Below are positions 1 through 6,537 of a stretch of 62,898 nt of DNA, piece by piece; the stretch's first letter is position 1; every line of letters starts with the position of its first letter. Source of the DNA: Leptolyngbyaceae cyanobacterium MP9P1.79 (GTDB lineage Bacteria; Cyanobacteriota; Cyanobacteriia; JARCMD01); NCBI GenBank assembly GCA_030248885.1, contig JARCMD010000200.1:1-62898 (forward strand). Reading direction: 5' to 3'. The position numbers and the translations under genes are program-made. The notes beneath the pieces were generated by a model. It was given only the letters and a program-made list of their open reading frames with translations. It was not told the DNA's origin and made no database searches.

Positions 1-108
1 TAGTGTTCTGTCAAGAAAATTTTGAGGGGTCGAAGACCCTCAAAATTTAACTCCAACTAACCTCCCAGCTTTCAGCTACCCGTCAATTAATGATTGACAA
101 ACTACTAG
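1..108. mobile_element. MITE-like element, family 1 (copy 1)
   Basis: Non-coding palindromic element, nearly identical to 50211-50319. Its ends form imperfect terminal inverted repeats (TGTTCTGTCAA against TTGACAAACTA), and the 101-bp core is followed by CTAG at 105-108. The window opens on TAG, so the left CTAG is cut by the window edge. Inside are a hairpin with arms AAATTTTGAGGG and CCCTCAAAATTT and a second palindrome, GTCAAT...ATTGAC. There is no coding capacity, so any movement would need a transposase elsewhere. The family name is mine; I do not know the parent element. Confidence 0.75.
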
Positions 109-174
109 GGAAAAATCCTGGATTTAGGTTCAAAGAGGCTCGATCAATACCAAACCAACGCAACTATAAAATCA

Positions 175-762
175 TCAAGAACTTTGCTGTGTTTGCCGAG
201 CCGCACTGTTTACGGCTCTGAAAAACCGCACAATATACTGCTGCTGTATTTTGGTCTCGATCGCCCCAGTCCGCACCTGACGCACAGTAACGATCGCCTT
301 TTCTGGTGCTTCCCCTAGCAAAACCAAACAGCACGCAGCCACTAGCCCCGTTCGCCCTAACCCGCCACGACAACAAATCACCACAGTTTGCTGATCTCTC
401 ACTGCCTGCACAATTCGCTGCACTAGCGCCATAAAGTCATCCATAGACGCTGGAGTTGACAAATCAGGAATCGGGAACCAATCGGTTTGCATTCCTTGTA
501 GTTGGGACTGAGTAAGTAAATCTGGAATTTCTAGCAGACTAAGTTCTTGCTGCTCCATAAGACATACCAGGACACTCGTGCCATAGTGCTGACGTAGATG
601 GGCTAAGTCTTGATTGAGGTCTCGATTCCACACCACATTTAAGCCTGTCCCTTTTTTGCCAGGGGCGATCGTAATTCCAATCTTGCCTGGCAGGTTCAGC
701 ACATTATCTGGGAGAAAATCTACCCGAAGCGGACTTATCTCTGAAGTCTCTGGCGGTAGCAT
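175..762 (-). CDS. Dual-specificity / CDKN3-like protein phosphatase
   Basis: This 195-residue cytoplasmic protein has the cysteine phosphatase signature CX5R at residues 131-137 (CRGGLGR, followed by TG). A plausible general acid Asp lies about 30 residues earlier, near residue 100 in WFPIPD. The architecture matches CDKN3-type dual-specificity phosphatases, which remove phosphate from Tyr or Ser/Thr residues. The residue just before the catalytic cysteine is Cys130 where the family usually has His, giving ICCRGG. Substrate is unknown. The gene points the same way as the downstream-lying ars-region genes but is separated from the DUF6232-like gene by about 40 bp and has no evident arsenic role. 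The start ATG at 762 is the first in frame and gives a full-length domain. Confidence 0.8.
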   Translation of the reverse strand: MLPPETSEISPLRVDFLPDNVLNLPGKIGITIAPGKKGTGLNVVWNRDLNQDLAHLRQHYGTSVLVCLMEQQELSLLEIPDLLTQSQLQGMQTDWFPIPDLSTPASMDDFMALVQRIVQAVRDQQTVVICCRGGLGRTGLVAACCLVLLGEAPEKAIVTVRQVRTGAIETKIQQQYIVRFFRAVNSAARQTQQSS

Positions 763-804
763 AGGAACTCCTGTTATTTTTTGTGAATTCTTCCAGATTT
801 TCTA

Positions 805-1182
805 TTAGTTGTAAGTTCGGTTGCGAGTGATGGCGCTGGTGAGTGCAGAGCGCAACTCCTCAGCAGATTCTGCACTAGTAAAGCGAGAAAGCCGACTTCT
901 GCTAGTTTGGGTCGTAATTAAAACCCAATAGTAAGGCTGTAAAGAAAACCACCATTTAGCTCCAAGAATAATTAGAAAAATCCCAATTACTAAAATGAGC
1001 AGTAGTACACCAGCGACAATCATGAGTAACGGTTTTAGTCGCTCACCAGACGTTGGCTCTTCTGCTTCAATTTCAACTCGGATAATCTTTGAAAGAGGAT
1101 AACTATCACTATGAACCGTCACAGCGCGATCGGTAACTCGTATCCCTTTTTTGTCGTAGAACAGTTGCTCCGGTGCGTTCAT
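805..1182 (-). CDS. DUF6232-like small membrane protein (copy 1)
   Basis: This 125-residue protein has two parts: an N-terminal region of about 55 residues starting MNAPEQLFYDKKGIRVT, and a strongly hydrophobic stretch at about residues 52-80 that probably forms one hairpin or two short membrane segments, followed by a polar tail. The layout resembles DUF6232 proteins, whose function is unknown. It is about three quarters identical by eye to the product at 2997-3374. An in-frame ATG four codons upstream (1194) exists, but the paralogue starts at MNAPEQ, so 1182 is preferred. The two paralogues lie in the same orientation on either side of arsC-mip-arsR. Confidence 0.7.
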   Translation of the reverse strand: MNAPEQLFYDKKGIRVTDRAVTVHSDSYPLSKIIRVEIEAEEPTSGERLKPLLMIVAGVLLLILVIGIFLIILGAKWWFSLQPYYWVLITTQTSRSRLSRFTSAESAEELRSALTSAITRNRTYN

Positions 1183-1212
1183 AGGAAGAATCACGATAAT
1201 AATGTTGTAGGT

Positions 1213-1614
1213 TTACTTCTTTTTAAGAGAGCGTAATAGTTCTTCAACCCGTTCTTTCACTTCATCGCGCACCCGCCGAAACGTTTCGATCGGCTGCCCT
1301 TCCGGGTCATCCAGTTGCCAATCTGCAAACACCTCCCGCAACACCCACTCCGTCGGCAAGTTGACCCCGCAGCCACAAAGCGAGATCACCGCGTCATAAT
1401 CTTCAGGATTGAAATTGCTTAAGGCCTTGGAAGTTTGGCCCTTGATGTCAATGCCAACTTCAGCCATCACTGCAACGGCTAGCGGATCAACTAGGCTGGA
1501 ACCCAGTCCTGAGCTAGTCACGCTCACAGCTTCGCCACCCAAGGCACGGGCAAAGCCTTCCGCCATTTGGGAACGGCGAGAGTTTTTCTTGCAAACGAAC
1601 ATAATCTTTTTCAT
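1213..1614 (-). CDS. arsC: Arsenate reductase, LMW-phosphatase fold
   Basis: Reduces arsenate to arsenite in the cytoplasm. The 133-residue protein has the low-molecular-weight phosphatase P-loop CX5R at Cys8-Arg14 (CKKNSRR) right at the N-terminus. Two more cysteines sit at 80 and 82 (LCGCG). Cys8, Cys80 and Cys82 are the residues known for the Synechocystis ArsC, which pairs a thioredoxin-type fold with glutathione/glutaredoxin-dependent regeneration. The catalytic-acid region DWQLDDPEG follows at about 98-106. It is encoded with a MIP channel and ArsR on the same strand. A palindrome (1628-1644) lies 14 bp upstream of its start and could be an ArsR target. Confidence 0.92.
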   Translation of the reverse strand: MKKIMFVCKKNSRRSQMAEGFARALGGEAVSVTSSGLGSSLVDPLAVAVMAEVGIDIKGQTSKALSNFNPEDYDAVISLCGCGVNLPTEWVLREVFADWQLDDPEGQPIETFRRVRDEVKERVEELLRSLKKK

Positions 1615-1627
1615 GATTTCTCACCCT

Positions 1628-1644
1628 TTGAATCACTGATTGAA
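1628..1644. promoter_or_regulatory. Candidate ArsR operator upstream of arsC
   Basis: The 17-bp sequence TTGAATCACTGATTGAA is an inverted repeat with 7 of 8 arm positions matching around a central C. It lies in the short gap between the MIP gene end and the arsC start. The half-site TTGAATCA recurs at 2431, upstream of the MIP gene. Binding by the local ArsR is inference. Confidence 0.4.
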
Positions 1645-1654
1645 CTGTGAAAAC

Positions 1655-2371
1655 CTAATCTCTATCCGGCGCTATGTCTCGAAAATTGTTGGACAGTTGC
1701 CTGTAAATCAACACTGCTAATTGTGCCCCCACGATCGGAGCCACCCAGTAAAGCCAGTGATGCTGCCAGATGCCAGCGACCAAAGCGGGGCCCAACGATC
1801 GCACTGGATTCATGCTTGCGCCTGTGATTGGGCCCATACAGGCAGCTTCCAATCCCACCGTCAGACCGATCGCCAACCCAGCAAAGCCGATCGGCGCACG
1901 ACGGTCTAGCCCCGATCCCAGGATGACCAACATCAGAATGCAGGTCAGCACGGTTTCTAAAATGAGTGATTGTTGCCAATTATCATTCAGCGGCAGGGTT
2001 GCGCCTAAGTTAGCCACAGATCCCAGAGTCACCAGCAATAAGGCAGATGCGCCGATCGCCCCCACACATTGGGCAAAAATATAGGGGAGGACTCGTTTGC
2101 GAGGGAAGAAGCCACTCGTCCAGAAAGCCAAGGTCACCGCTGGGTTGAAGTGAGCGCTACTAACATGCCCCAGCGTATAGATCAGTGCAGCAACGACTGC
2201 CCCAAAGACAAAGCTAATGCCCAGATGGGTCAGCGCTCCATTGCTGATACGGTTCACCATCACCGCCCCTGTACCCACAAAGACCAGAATGAAAGTGCCC
2301 ACTCCCTCAGCTAGAACCTCTCGCTGCCCATGGGCAATAGAGGGACGGATAACCCTTGCAGCTAGTTTCAT
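1655..2371 (-). CDS. MIP/aquaglyceroporin family channel, probable arsenite channel
   Basis: This inner-membrane channel of 238 residues has about six transmembrane segments. The first signature motif is canonical (HFNPAVT, NPA at 76-78). The second is GASMNPVRS, so the third residue of the usual NPA is Val190. In rhizobia an aquaglyceroporin (AqpS) in an ars operon lets internally produced arsenite leave the cell after ArsC reduction; the gene order here, mip between arsC and arsR, suggests the same division of labour. No ArsB or Acr3 pump gene is present in the window. The specific substrate is inferred from context; a general water or glycerol channel cannot be excluded. Confidence 0.85.
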   Translation of the reverse strand: MKLAARVIRPSIAHGQREVLAEGVGTFILVFVGTGAVMVNRISNGALTHLGISFVFGAVVAALIYTLGHVSSAHFNPAVTLAFWTSGFFPRKRVLPYIFAQCVGAIGASALLLVTLGSVANLGATLPLNDNWQQSLILETVLTCILMLVILGSGLDRRAPIGFAGLAIGLTVGLEAACMGPITGASMNPVRSLGPALVAGIWQHHWLYWVAPIVGAQLAVLIYRQLSNNFRDIAPDRD

Positions 2372-2430
2372 TGAGACTTCCCATTTCGCAATACGGGTAT
2401 GGTCTCATTATTTCAAATAAAGTTGATGGA

Positions 2431-2460
2431 TTGAATCAGTAAATTCACTCATTCAGTGAA
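2431..2460. promoter_or_regulatory. Candidate ArsR operator upstream of the MIP gene
   Basis: Two overlapping dyads lie 60-90 bp upstream of the MIP start: TTGAATCAGTAAATTCA at 2431-2447, whose left half matches the palindrome at 1628, and the perfect hyphenated palindrome TTCACT-cattc-AGTGAA at 2444-2460. Such A/T-rich dyads fit ArsR/SmtB-family binding sites, but the assignment is inference. Confidence 0.4.
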
Positions 2461-2520
2461 ACGTTTCAATCATAATTGATGCATAATCGATGGAATTGAG
2501 TTGTTTTGAATAGTTTATGG

Positions 2521-2841
2521 CTAGCAGTTAATGGCTGGCACAATGGGACTAAAGCGGCGAAACTCTGCTAAATACTGCTCTAGCACGACGAATTGCACTA
2601 GATTTAGGCTGTAGTAAATCCAGCGTCCTGACTGACGAGTCCGCACTAAATTAGCTTCTTTTAAGGCTTTCAGGTGAAACGACAGCTTAGATTGGGTGAC
2701 CTCCAAAGCTTCACAGAGATCACAAACGCAAAGCTCTTGCTCCCGTAACAAGTCCAATACTTGTAGCCGCAATGGCTCGGAAAGGGCATGAAATCCAGCA
2801 ACAATTAAAGTTGATGGAACTGTAGATAGTTTTTGCATCAA
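2521..2841 (-). CDS. arsR: ArsR-family metalloregulator
   Basis: This 106-residue winged-helix repressor has the arsenite-sensing motif ELCVCDLCE, with Cys38, Cys40 and Cys43 matching the C-x-C-x2-C trio of classical ArsR. The recognition helix region is about residues 45-62 (EVTQSKLSFHLKALKEA), followed by a wing (RTRQSGRWIYYSLN). ArsR proteins dissociate from DNA when As(III) binds these cysteines. It is encoded upstream of mip and arsC on the same strand and is the likely regulator of that module and possibly of arsS. A C-terminal Cys106 is also present. Confidence 0.93.
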   Translation of the reverse strand: MMQKLSTVPSTLIVAGFHALSEPLRLQVLDLLREQELCVCDLCEALEVTQSKLSFHLKALKEANLVRTRQSGRWIYYSLNLVQFVVLEQYLAEFRRFSPIVPAINC

Positions 2842-2996
2842 AATTTCTTAGAGTAGAACTCCATGCTACTCCATACCCTAATTTGGTTATGAATGAAGGA
2901 CATGTTTCAAAAGCTGGTTTTGATCCGCGACACACAAACGATTTCGATCGGCTCAACTGACATCAGCGCTTGCATTCCTAAGCTCCGTACCACTCA

Positions 2997-3374
2997 TTAG
3001 TCGTAAATTCGATTGCGGGTGATGGCACTCGTGAGCGCAGAACGTAATTCCTCGGCAGATTTTTCGTCACTGAAGCGAGAAAGCCGACTTCTGCTAGATT
3101 TGGTTTCAATCACGAGCCAATAGTAGGACGGTAGAGAAAACCACCATTTAGCCCCAATAATAATCAGAACAATTCCAATCAATAAAATCAGCAACAGTAT
3201 GCCAGCAATAATCAGGAGTAAAGGTTTTAGCCGATCGCCAAACGTTGGCTTTTCAGCTTCAATTTCAACGTGGACGATGGTCGAAAGCAAGTACTTATCA
3301 CTATGAACCGTTACAGAGTGGGCGGTGACTCGTATCCCTTTTTTGTCGTAGAACAGTTGCTCTGGTGCGTTCAT
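2997..3374 (-). CDS. DUF6232-like small membrane protein (copy 2)
   Basis: Paralogue of the 805-1182 gene with the same length (125 residues) and layout: the conserved N-terminus MNAPEQLFYDKKGIRVT, a hydrophobic region at about 52-80, then a tail ending TSAITRNRIYD. Most differences lie in residues 18-45 and 86-105. Function is unknown. The start region has suffered a 20-bp tandem duplication that places a second ATG 20 bp upstream, out of frame, so translation of this copy may be altered. Its position across the arsC-mip-arsR module from its sister means recombination between the two could delete the module. Confidence 0.7.
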   Translation of the reverse strand: MNAPEQLFYDKKGIRVTAHSVTVHSDKYLLSTIVHVEIEAEKPTFGDRLKPLLLIIAGILLLILLIGIVLIIIGAKWWFSLPSYYWLVIETKSSRSRLSRFSDEKSAEELRSALTSAITRNRIYD

Positions 3375-3400
3375 AGGGAGTCTGGTGCGTTCATAGGGAG
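3361..3400. repeat. 20-bp perfect tandem duplication at a start codon
   Basis: TCTGGTGCGTTCATAGGGAG occurs twice back to back (3361-3380 and 3381-3400). It carries the complement of the start region of the DUF6232-like gene, including its ATG. The equivalent place in the paralogue near 1182 has only one copy, so the duplication is specific to this locus. Confidence 0.97.
3371..3394 (-). other. Seven-codon upstream ORF created by the duplication
   Basis: The duplicated ATG at 3394 opens a short frame reading MNAPDSL and then TGA. That TGA (3373-3371) overlaps the ATG of the DUF6232-like gene (3374-3372) as ATGA, the geometry of translational coupling. The sequence is seen directly; whether ribosomes use it is unknown. 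Confidence 0.5.
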
Positions 3401-3646
3401 AATCACAGCGCTGATCGTGTAGGTTTGCTTCTGATGAGCGTCAGCCGCTCATCCAACATTATGTTTAAAAGGACACCCTTGAGTTGCTATAGATATATCT
3501 TGACTCGACCTACATTCCGATATTCATTACATACTTTCAAATCGCTTGAATTTGTCAAGTGTTTAGGAACACTGATCTGGCAAGCTTCATCTCAAATTGA
3601 CAATCGGATGTCCGGTAGCCAGATCAGGAAAATTACTGACAGTAGA

Positions 3647-4720
3647 TCACATGCAGAGCGCTCCACCACAGGAGCTACCCGCCCCAGCCGTACAGCCAAA
3701 GCAGTGCCGATCGACCCCAATTTGGCGATCGACCAGATCTTGTAATTTGAAGTCTCGAATGTGGAGCGAGTGTCCCTCCGGAGTTCGACTCTCCAGGTTA
3801 AGCATCTGGTTAAAATCACAGTCAAAAATTCTCCCATCCCAGCCGACAGAAAGGGTATTGCGACACATCAACCCGTCCACGGTTCCAGGATTAAAGGAAT
3901 TAACCAAAAGTTCCATATAGCTCTGCAAATTACCCGATTCCTCCAACCATTCCAGGTAACGGGCGATCGGCATATTATTCAAAGCAATCAGGCGATCGAA
4001 CGTTACGCCATGGTGTTTTTGCAGTCCCGCCTTCCACTCCTGTTCCACCGATGCGTTGCTGCTCGCTAAAAAAGCTCCCACTGGATTTGCCACAAGGGTC
4101 AACCGTTTTTGGGGATCACCCTGTCCATACCCCACCGCATTCAGCCGCCGGAGGGCCACGATCGATTTTTCAAAGGTGCCGTCGCCGCGCTGAGCGTCGG
4201 TATTTCGCTGACGGTAGTGTGGCAATGAGCAAACCACTTCCACCCCACGAGCAGCAAACCATTCCGGCAAATCGTGAAACCGGGGCGCAAGGAGAATCGT
4301 CAAATTGCACCGATCGATCACATGCTTCCCGCGCTCAACGCACTGCTCTACCAAGTAGCGGAAGTGGGGATTTAACTCCGGCGCACCTCCCGTAATATCA
4401 ACCGTGTGGGCTGGGGTTTGATCCAGGGCACGTAAGCAGTCGTCGATCGTTTCCCGATTCATATTTTCCTGAATGCGATCGGGCCCCGCATCCACATGGC
4501 AGTGGCGACACGTCATGTTGCACAACTTCCCCACATTGATCTGGAAAATCTCCAAATCAGTAGGCGTGAGGGTTTGCCATCCGTTCGCAACCAAGGCTGT
4601 CGCAAAATTCCCTTGATGCCGAGTTTTCGAGAGGTCGATCGCTGCCAAAGTTGCCAGTTGTGCTTGGGGCGTAGCAAGTCGTGCCCCCCTCTGCACCAAT
4701 GAGGTTGTGGGTTGAGACAT
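3647..4720 (-). CDS. arsS: Arsenosugar biosynthesis radical SAM protein ArsS
   Basis: Radical S-adenosylmethionine enzyme of 357 residues. The cluster motif is Cys67-x3-Cys71-x2-Cys74 (CNMTCRHC), followed by the SAM-binding GGAPEL region. The C-terminal DUF3641-type part has NSFNPGTVDGLMCRNTLSV and a cysteine-rich end (HCFGCTAGAGSSCGG) likely to hold a second cluster. ArsS is thought to transfer a 5'-deoxyadenosyl group from SAM to dimethylated arsenic, giving the precursor of oxo-arsenosugars. The downstream end reaches no other gene; upstream, one base separates it from the peroxidase-like partner, so the two are a transcription unit. The usual companion arsM methyltransferase is not in the window. 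Confidence 0.9.
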   Translation of the reverse strand: MSQPTTSLVQRGARLATPQAQLATLAAIDLSKTRHQGNFATALVANGWQTLTPTDLEIFQINVGKLCNMTCRHCHVDAGPDRIQENMNRETIDDCLRALDQTPAHTVDITGGAPELNPHFRYLVEQCVERGKHVIDRCNLTILLAPRFHDLPEWFAARGVEVVCSLPHYRQRNTDAQRGDGTFEKSIVALRRLNAVGYGQGDPQKRLTLVANPVGAFLASSNASVEQEWKAGLQKHHGVTFDRLIALNNMPIARYLEWLEESGNLQSYMELLVNSFNPGTVDGLMCRNTLSVGWDGRIFDCDFNQMLNLESRTPEGHSLHIRDFKLQDLVDRQIGVDRHCFGCTAGAGSSCGGALCM

Positions 4721-4721
4721 C

Positions 4722-5078
4722 CTACATTCCTAGTTTGTTAACCTGATCAAGCATCTGTAACCCGTGAATCAGAGATGCGCCCCCTCGAATCGCAGTGGCA
4801 ACATGCACCGCCTCTGTCATTTGCTCCAAATCGCTCCCCTGCTGCAAACAGGATTTGCTATACGCATCAATACAGTAGGGACATTGCACCGTGTGGGCAA
4901 CCGCCAAGGCAATCAGTGCTTTTTCCCGCGCCGAGAGGGCACCTTCCGCAAACACAGCCCCGTAGTAGGCAAAAAACTTCTCCGCAAGCTCAGGGCTACC
5001 CTCACCAATCCGATCGAACTGGGGTAAATGATCGGGGTTGTAATATTCGCTCATTAGTGATAGAAAGTTTTTGGGCAA
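4722..5078 (-). CDS. Arsenosugar-associated peroxidase-like (carboxymuconolactone decarboxylase fold) protein
   Basis: This 118-residue protein has the AhpD/CMD-type motif with the redox pair Cys66-x2-Cys69 (CPYCIDAY), a short all-helical fold, and the GGASLIHG segment typical of the family. Homologues are consistently encoded beside arsS and are annotated as arsenosugar biosynthesis-associated peroxidase-like proteins; the chemical role is not established. It is the first gene of the arsS unit (stop and next start nearly touch). A further Cys77 lies near the pair. The ATG at 5078 is the natural start. Confidence 0.87.
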   Translation of the reverse strand: MPKNFLSLMSEYYNPDHLPQFDRIGEGSPELAEKFFAYYGAVFAEGALSAREKALIALAVAHTVQCPYCIDAYSKSCLQQGSDLEQMTEAVHVATAIRGGASLIHGLQMLDQVNKLGM

Positions 5079-5081
5079 ATT

Positions 5082-5109
5082 TACAGATCTAAAATGTACA
5101 GATCTAAAA
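5082..5109. repeat. Direct repeat upstream of the arsS unit
   Basis: TACAGATCTAAAA occurs at 5082-5094 and 5097-5109, a 15-bp period, just upstream of the peroxidase-like gene start at 5078. Each copy contains the palindrome AGATCT. It could be a regulator site or part of the leader; no protein can be assigned. Confidence 0.55.
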
Positions 5110-5213
5110 AGTAATGGCTAGATGCAATCTATCTTAAATGCTGAGCATAAATGCTGGGAATACGCGATGTCTAGTGAAGGAACTCCTGCTAAATTGAAAA
5201 CCATACTGAATAA

Positions 5214-5243
5214 TTGACAAAATCCTACTTCGATCGCTATAGT
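5214..5243 (+). promoter_or_regulatory. Promoter of the str operon
   Basis: TTGACA at 5214-5219 and TATAGT at 5238-5243 are separated by 18 bp, a near-consensus housekeeping sigma promoter about 50 bp upstream of the rpsL start. It is in the right place for transcription of rpsL-rpsG-fusA-tufA. Confidence 0.7.
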
Positions 5244-5293
5244 GGGAGACTGTCATCAGCGTAAAAACACTGTAAGTTTGCCACCCCTTTTTT

Positions 5294-5707
5294 ATGCCCT
5301 CTATTCAGCAACTCATTCGCGGCGAACGCCAAGATACCAAGAAGAAGACGAAATCTCCGGCACTTAAAAGCTGCCCTCAGCGCCGTGGTGTTTGCACCAG
5401 GGTGTATACAACAACTCCTAAAAAACCAAATTCGGCTCTCCGAAAGGTTGCTAGAGTTCGCCTCACCTCTGGGTTCGAGGTCACTGCCTACATTCCAGGC
5501 ATTGGTCACAATCTTCAAGAACACTCAGTTGTGATGATCCGAGGGGGCAGGGTCAAAGACTTGCCAGGAGTCCGATATCACATTATTCGAGGTACACTCG
5601 ACACAGCGGGCGTGAAAGACCGGAAACAAGGACGTTCCAAATACGGAGCTAAGCGTCCTAAGCCCGGAGCAGCTACTGCTACCACAGGTAAGGGTGGTAA
5701 GAAGTAG
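5294..5707 (+). CDS. rpsL: Small ribosomal subunit protein S12
   Basis: Decoding-centre ribosomal protein that contacts the A site and controls translational accuracy. The 137-residue product begins [13 protein letters not shown] and carries the conserved segments [27 protein letters not shown] and [13 protein letters not shown]. The loops around the two lysine positions linked to streptomycin resistance (PKKPNSA and the later region before RYHIIRG) look wild type, with TPKKPN intact. The tail after residue 123 is a low-complexity Gly/Ala/Lys extension ([13 protein letters not shown]-like) common in cyanobacterial S12. First gene of the str operon. Confidence 0.98.
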   Translation: MPSIQQLIRGERQDTKKKTKSPALKSCPQRRGVCTRVYTTTPKKPNSALRKVARVRLTSGFEVTAYIPGIGHNLQEHSVVMIRGGRVKDLPGVRYHIIRGTLDTAGVKDRKQGRSKYGAKRPKPGAATATTGKGGKK

Positions 5708-5899
5708 AAAAAGGCTTTCTCAAGATAGGTCATTATCTACAGCTACTTTGTTTGCGGCTGTTTTCAATCTCATTTAGCCTGTTGAGACGCAATGAAAGGC
5801 TATAGCCGATCGAAGCCCTCTGGTTCCACACGATCTGTTCTTTGAGTTCAGAATCCCACCTTTAAAGTAAAGTCAACGCTAGAAATCTAACGGTTCATT

Positions 5900-6370
5900 A
5901 TGTCTCGTCGTGTTGCTGTCAAAAAGCGTCCAGTTCCTCCCGACTCCGTATACAACAGTCGTCTCATCAACATGATGATGCGGAGGATTATGAAGAGTGG
6001 CAAGAAGTCGATCGCCTCTCACATTGTTTACGATGCCATGAAAACGATCGAGGAGCGTACAGGTACCAATCCTCTAGACCTCTTTGAAAAAGCGGTTAAA
6101 AACGCCACTCCTCTGGTGGAAGTCAAAGCTCGTCGCGTTGGCGGTGCCACCTATCAGGTACCTATGGAAGTTCGTCCTGAAAGGGGCGTGGCCCTAGCCC
6201 TGCGCTGGTTGTCTCAGTATGCTAGACAGCGGACAGGACGCAGCATGGCTAGTAAGCTGGCAAATGAACTCATGGATGCAGCCAATGAAACGGGCAGTGC
6301 TATTCGTAAGCGCGAAGAAACTCACCGCATGGCTGAGGCAAACAAAGCATTTGCCCATTACCGTTATTAA
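5900..6370 (+). CDS. rpsG: Small ribosomal subunit protein S7
   Basis: Primary 16S rRNA-binding protein that nucleates assembly of the 30S head and, in bacteria, can feed back on its own operon. The 156-residue length is standard. Recognisable segments are [46 protein letters not shown] and the C-terminal [10 protein letters not shown]. It follows rpsL by 192 bp in the usual str order. Confidence 0.98.
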   Translation: MSRRVAVKKRPVPPDSVYNSRLINMMMRRIMKSGKKSIASHIVYDAMKTIEERTGTNPLDLFEKAVKNATPLVEVKARRVGGATYQVPMEVRPERGVALALRWLSQYARQRTGRSMASKLANELMDAANETGSAIRKREETHRMAEANKAFAHYRY

Positions 6371-6537
6371 CGTTTAAGGCATTATCAAAGGCGTGAGTGG
6401 GATATAATCTACTCGCTGTAAAGTTAATAAGTGTCTATTTCTGAAAAAGATCCTGCACTTGGACTTACCCATAAAGGCATAAAATCTTAACAAAAAGGTT
6501 AGGATAGACATCTGCGGCAGAGACTAAGGAGGTAGCT

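Noticed and set aside
3425-3745. 106-residue frame on the plus strand overlapping the arsS end
   Set aside because: No family resemblance, poor composition and strong overlap with the arsS coding region in the other strand.
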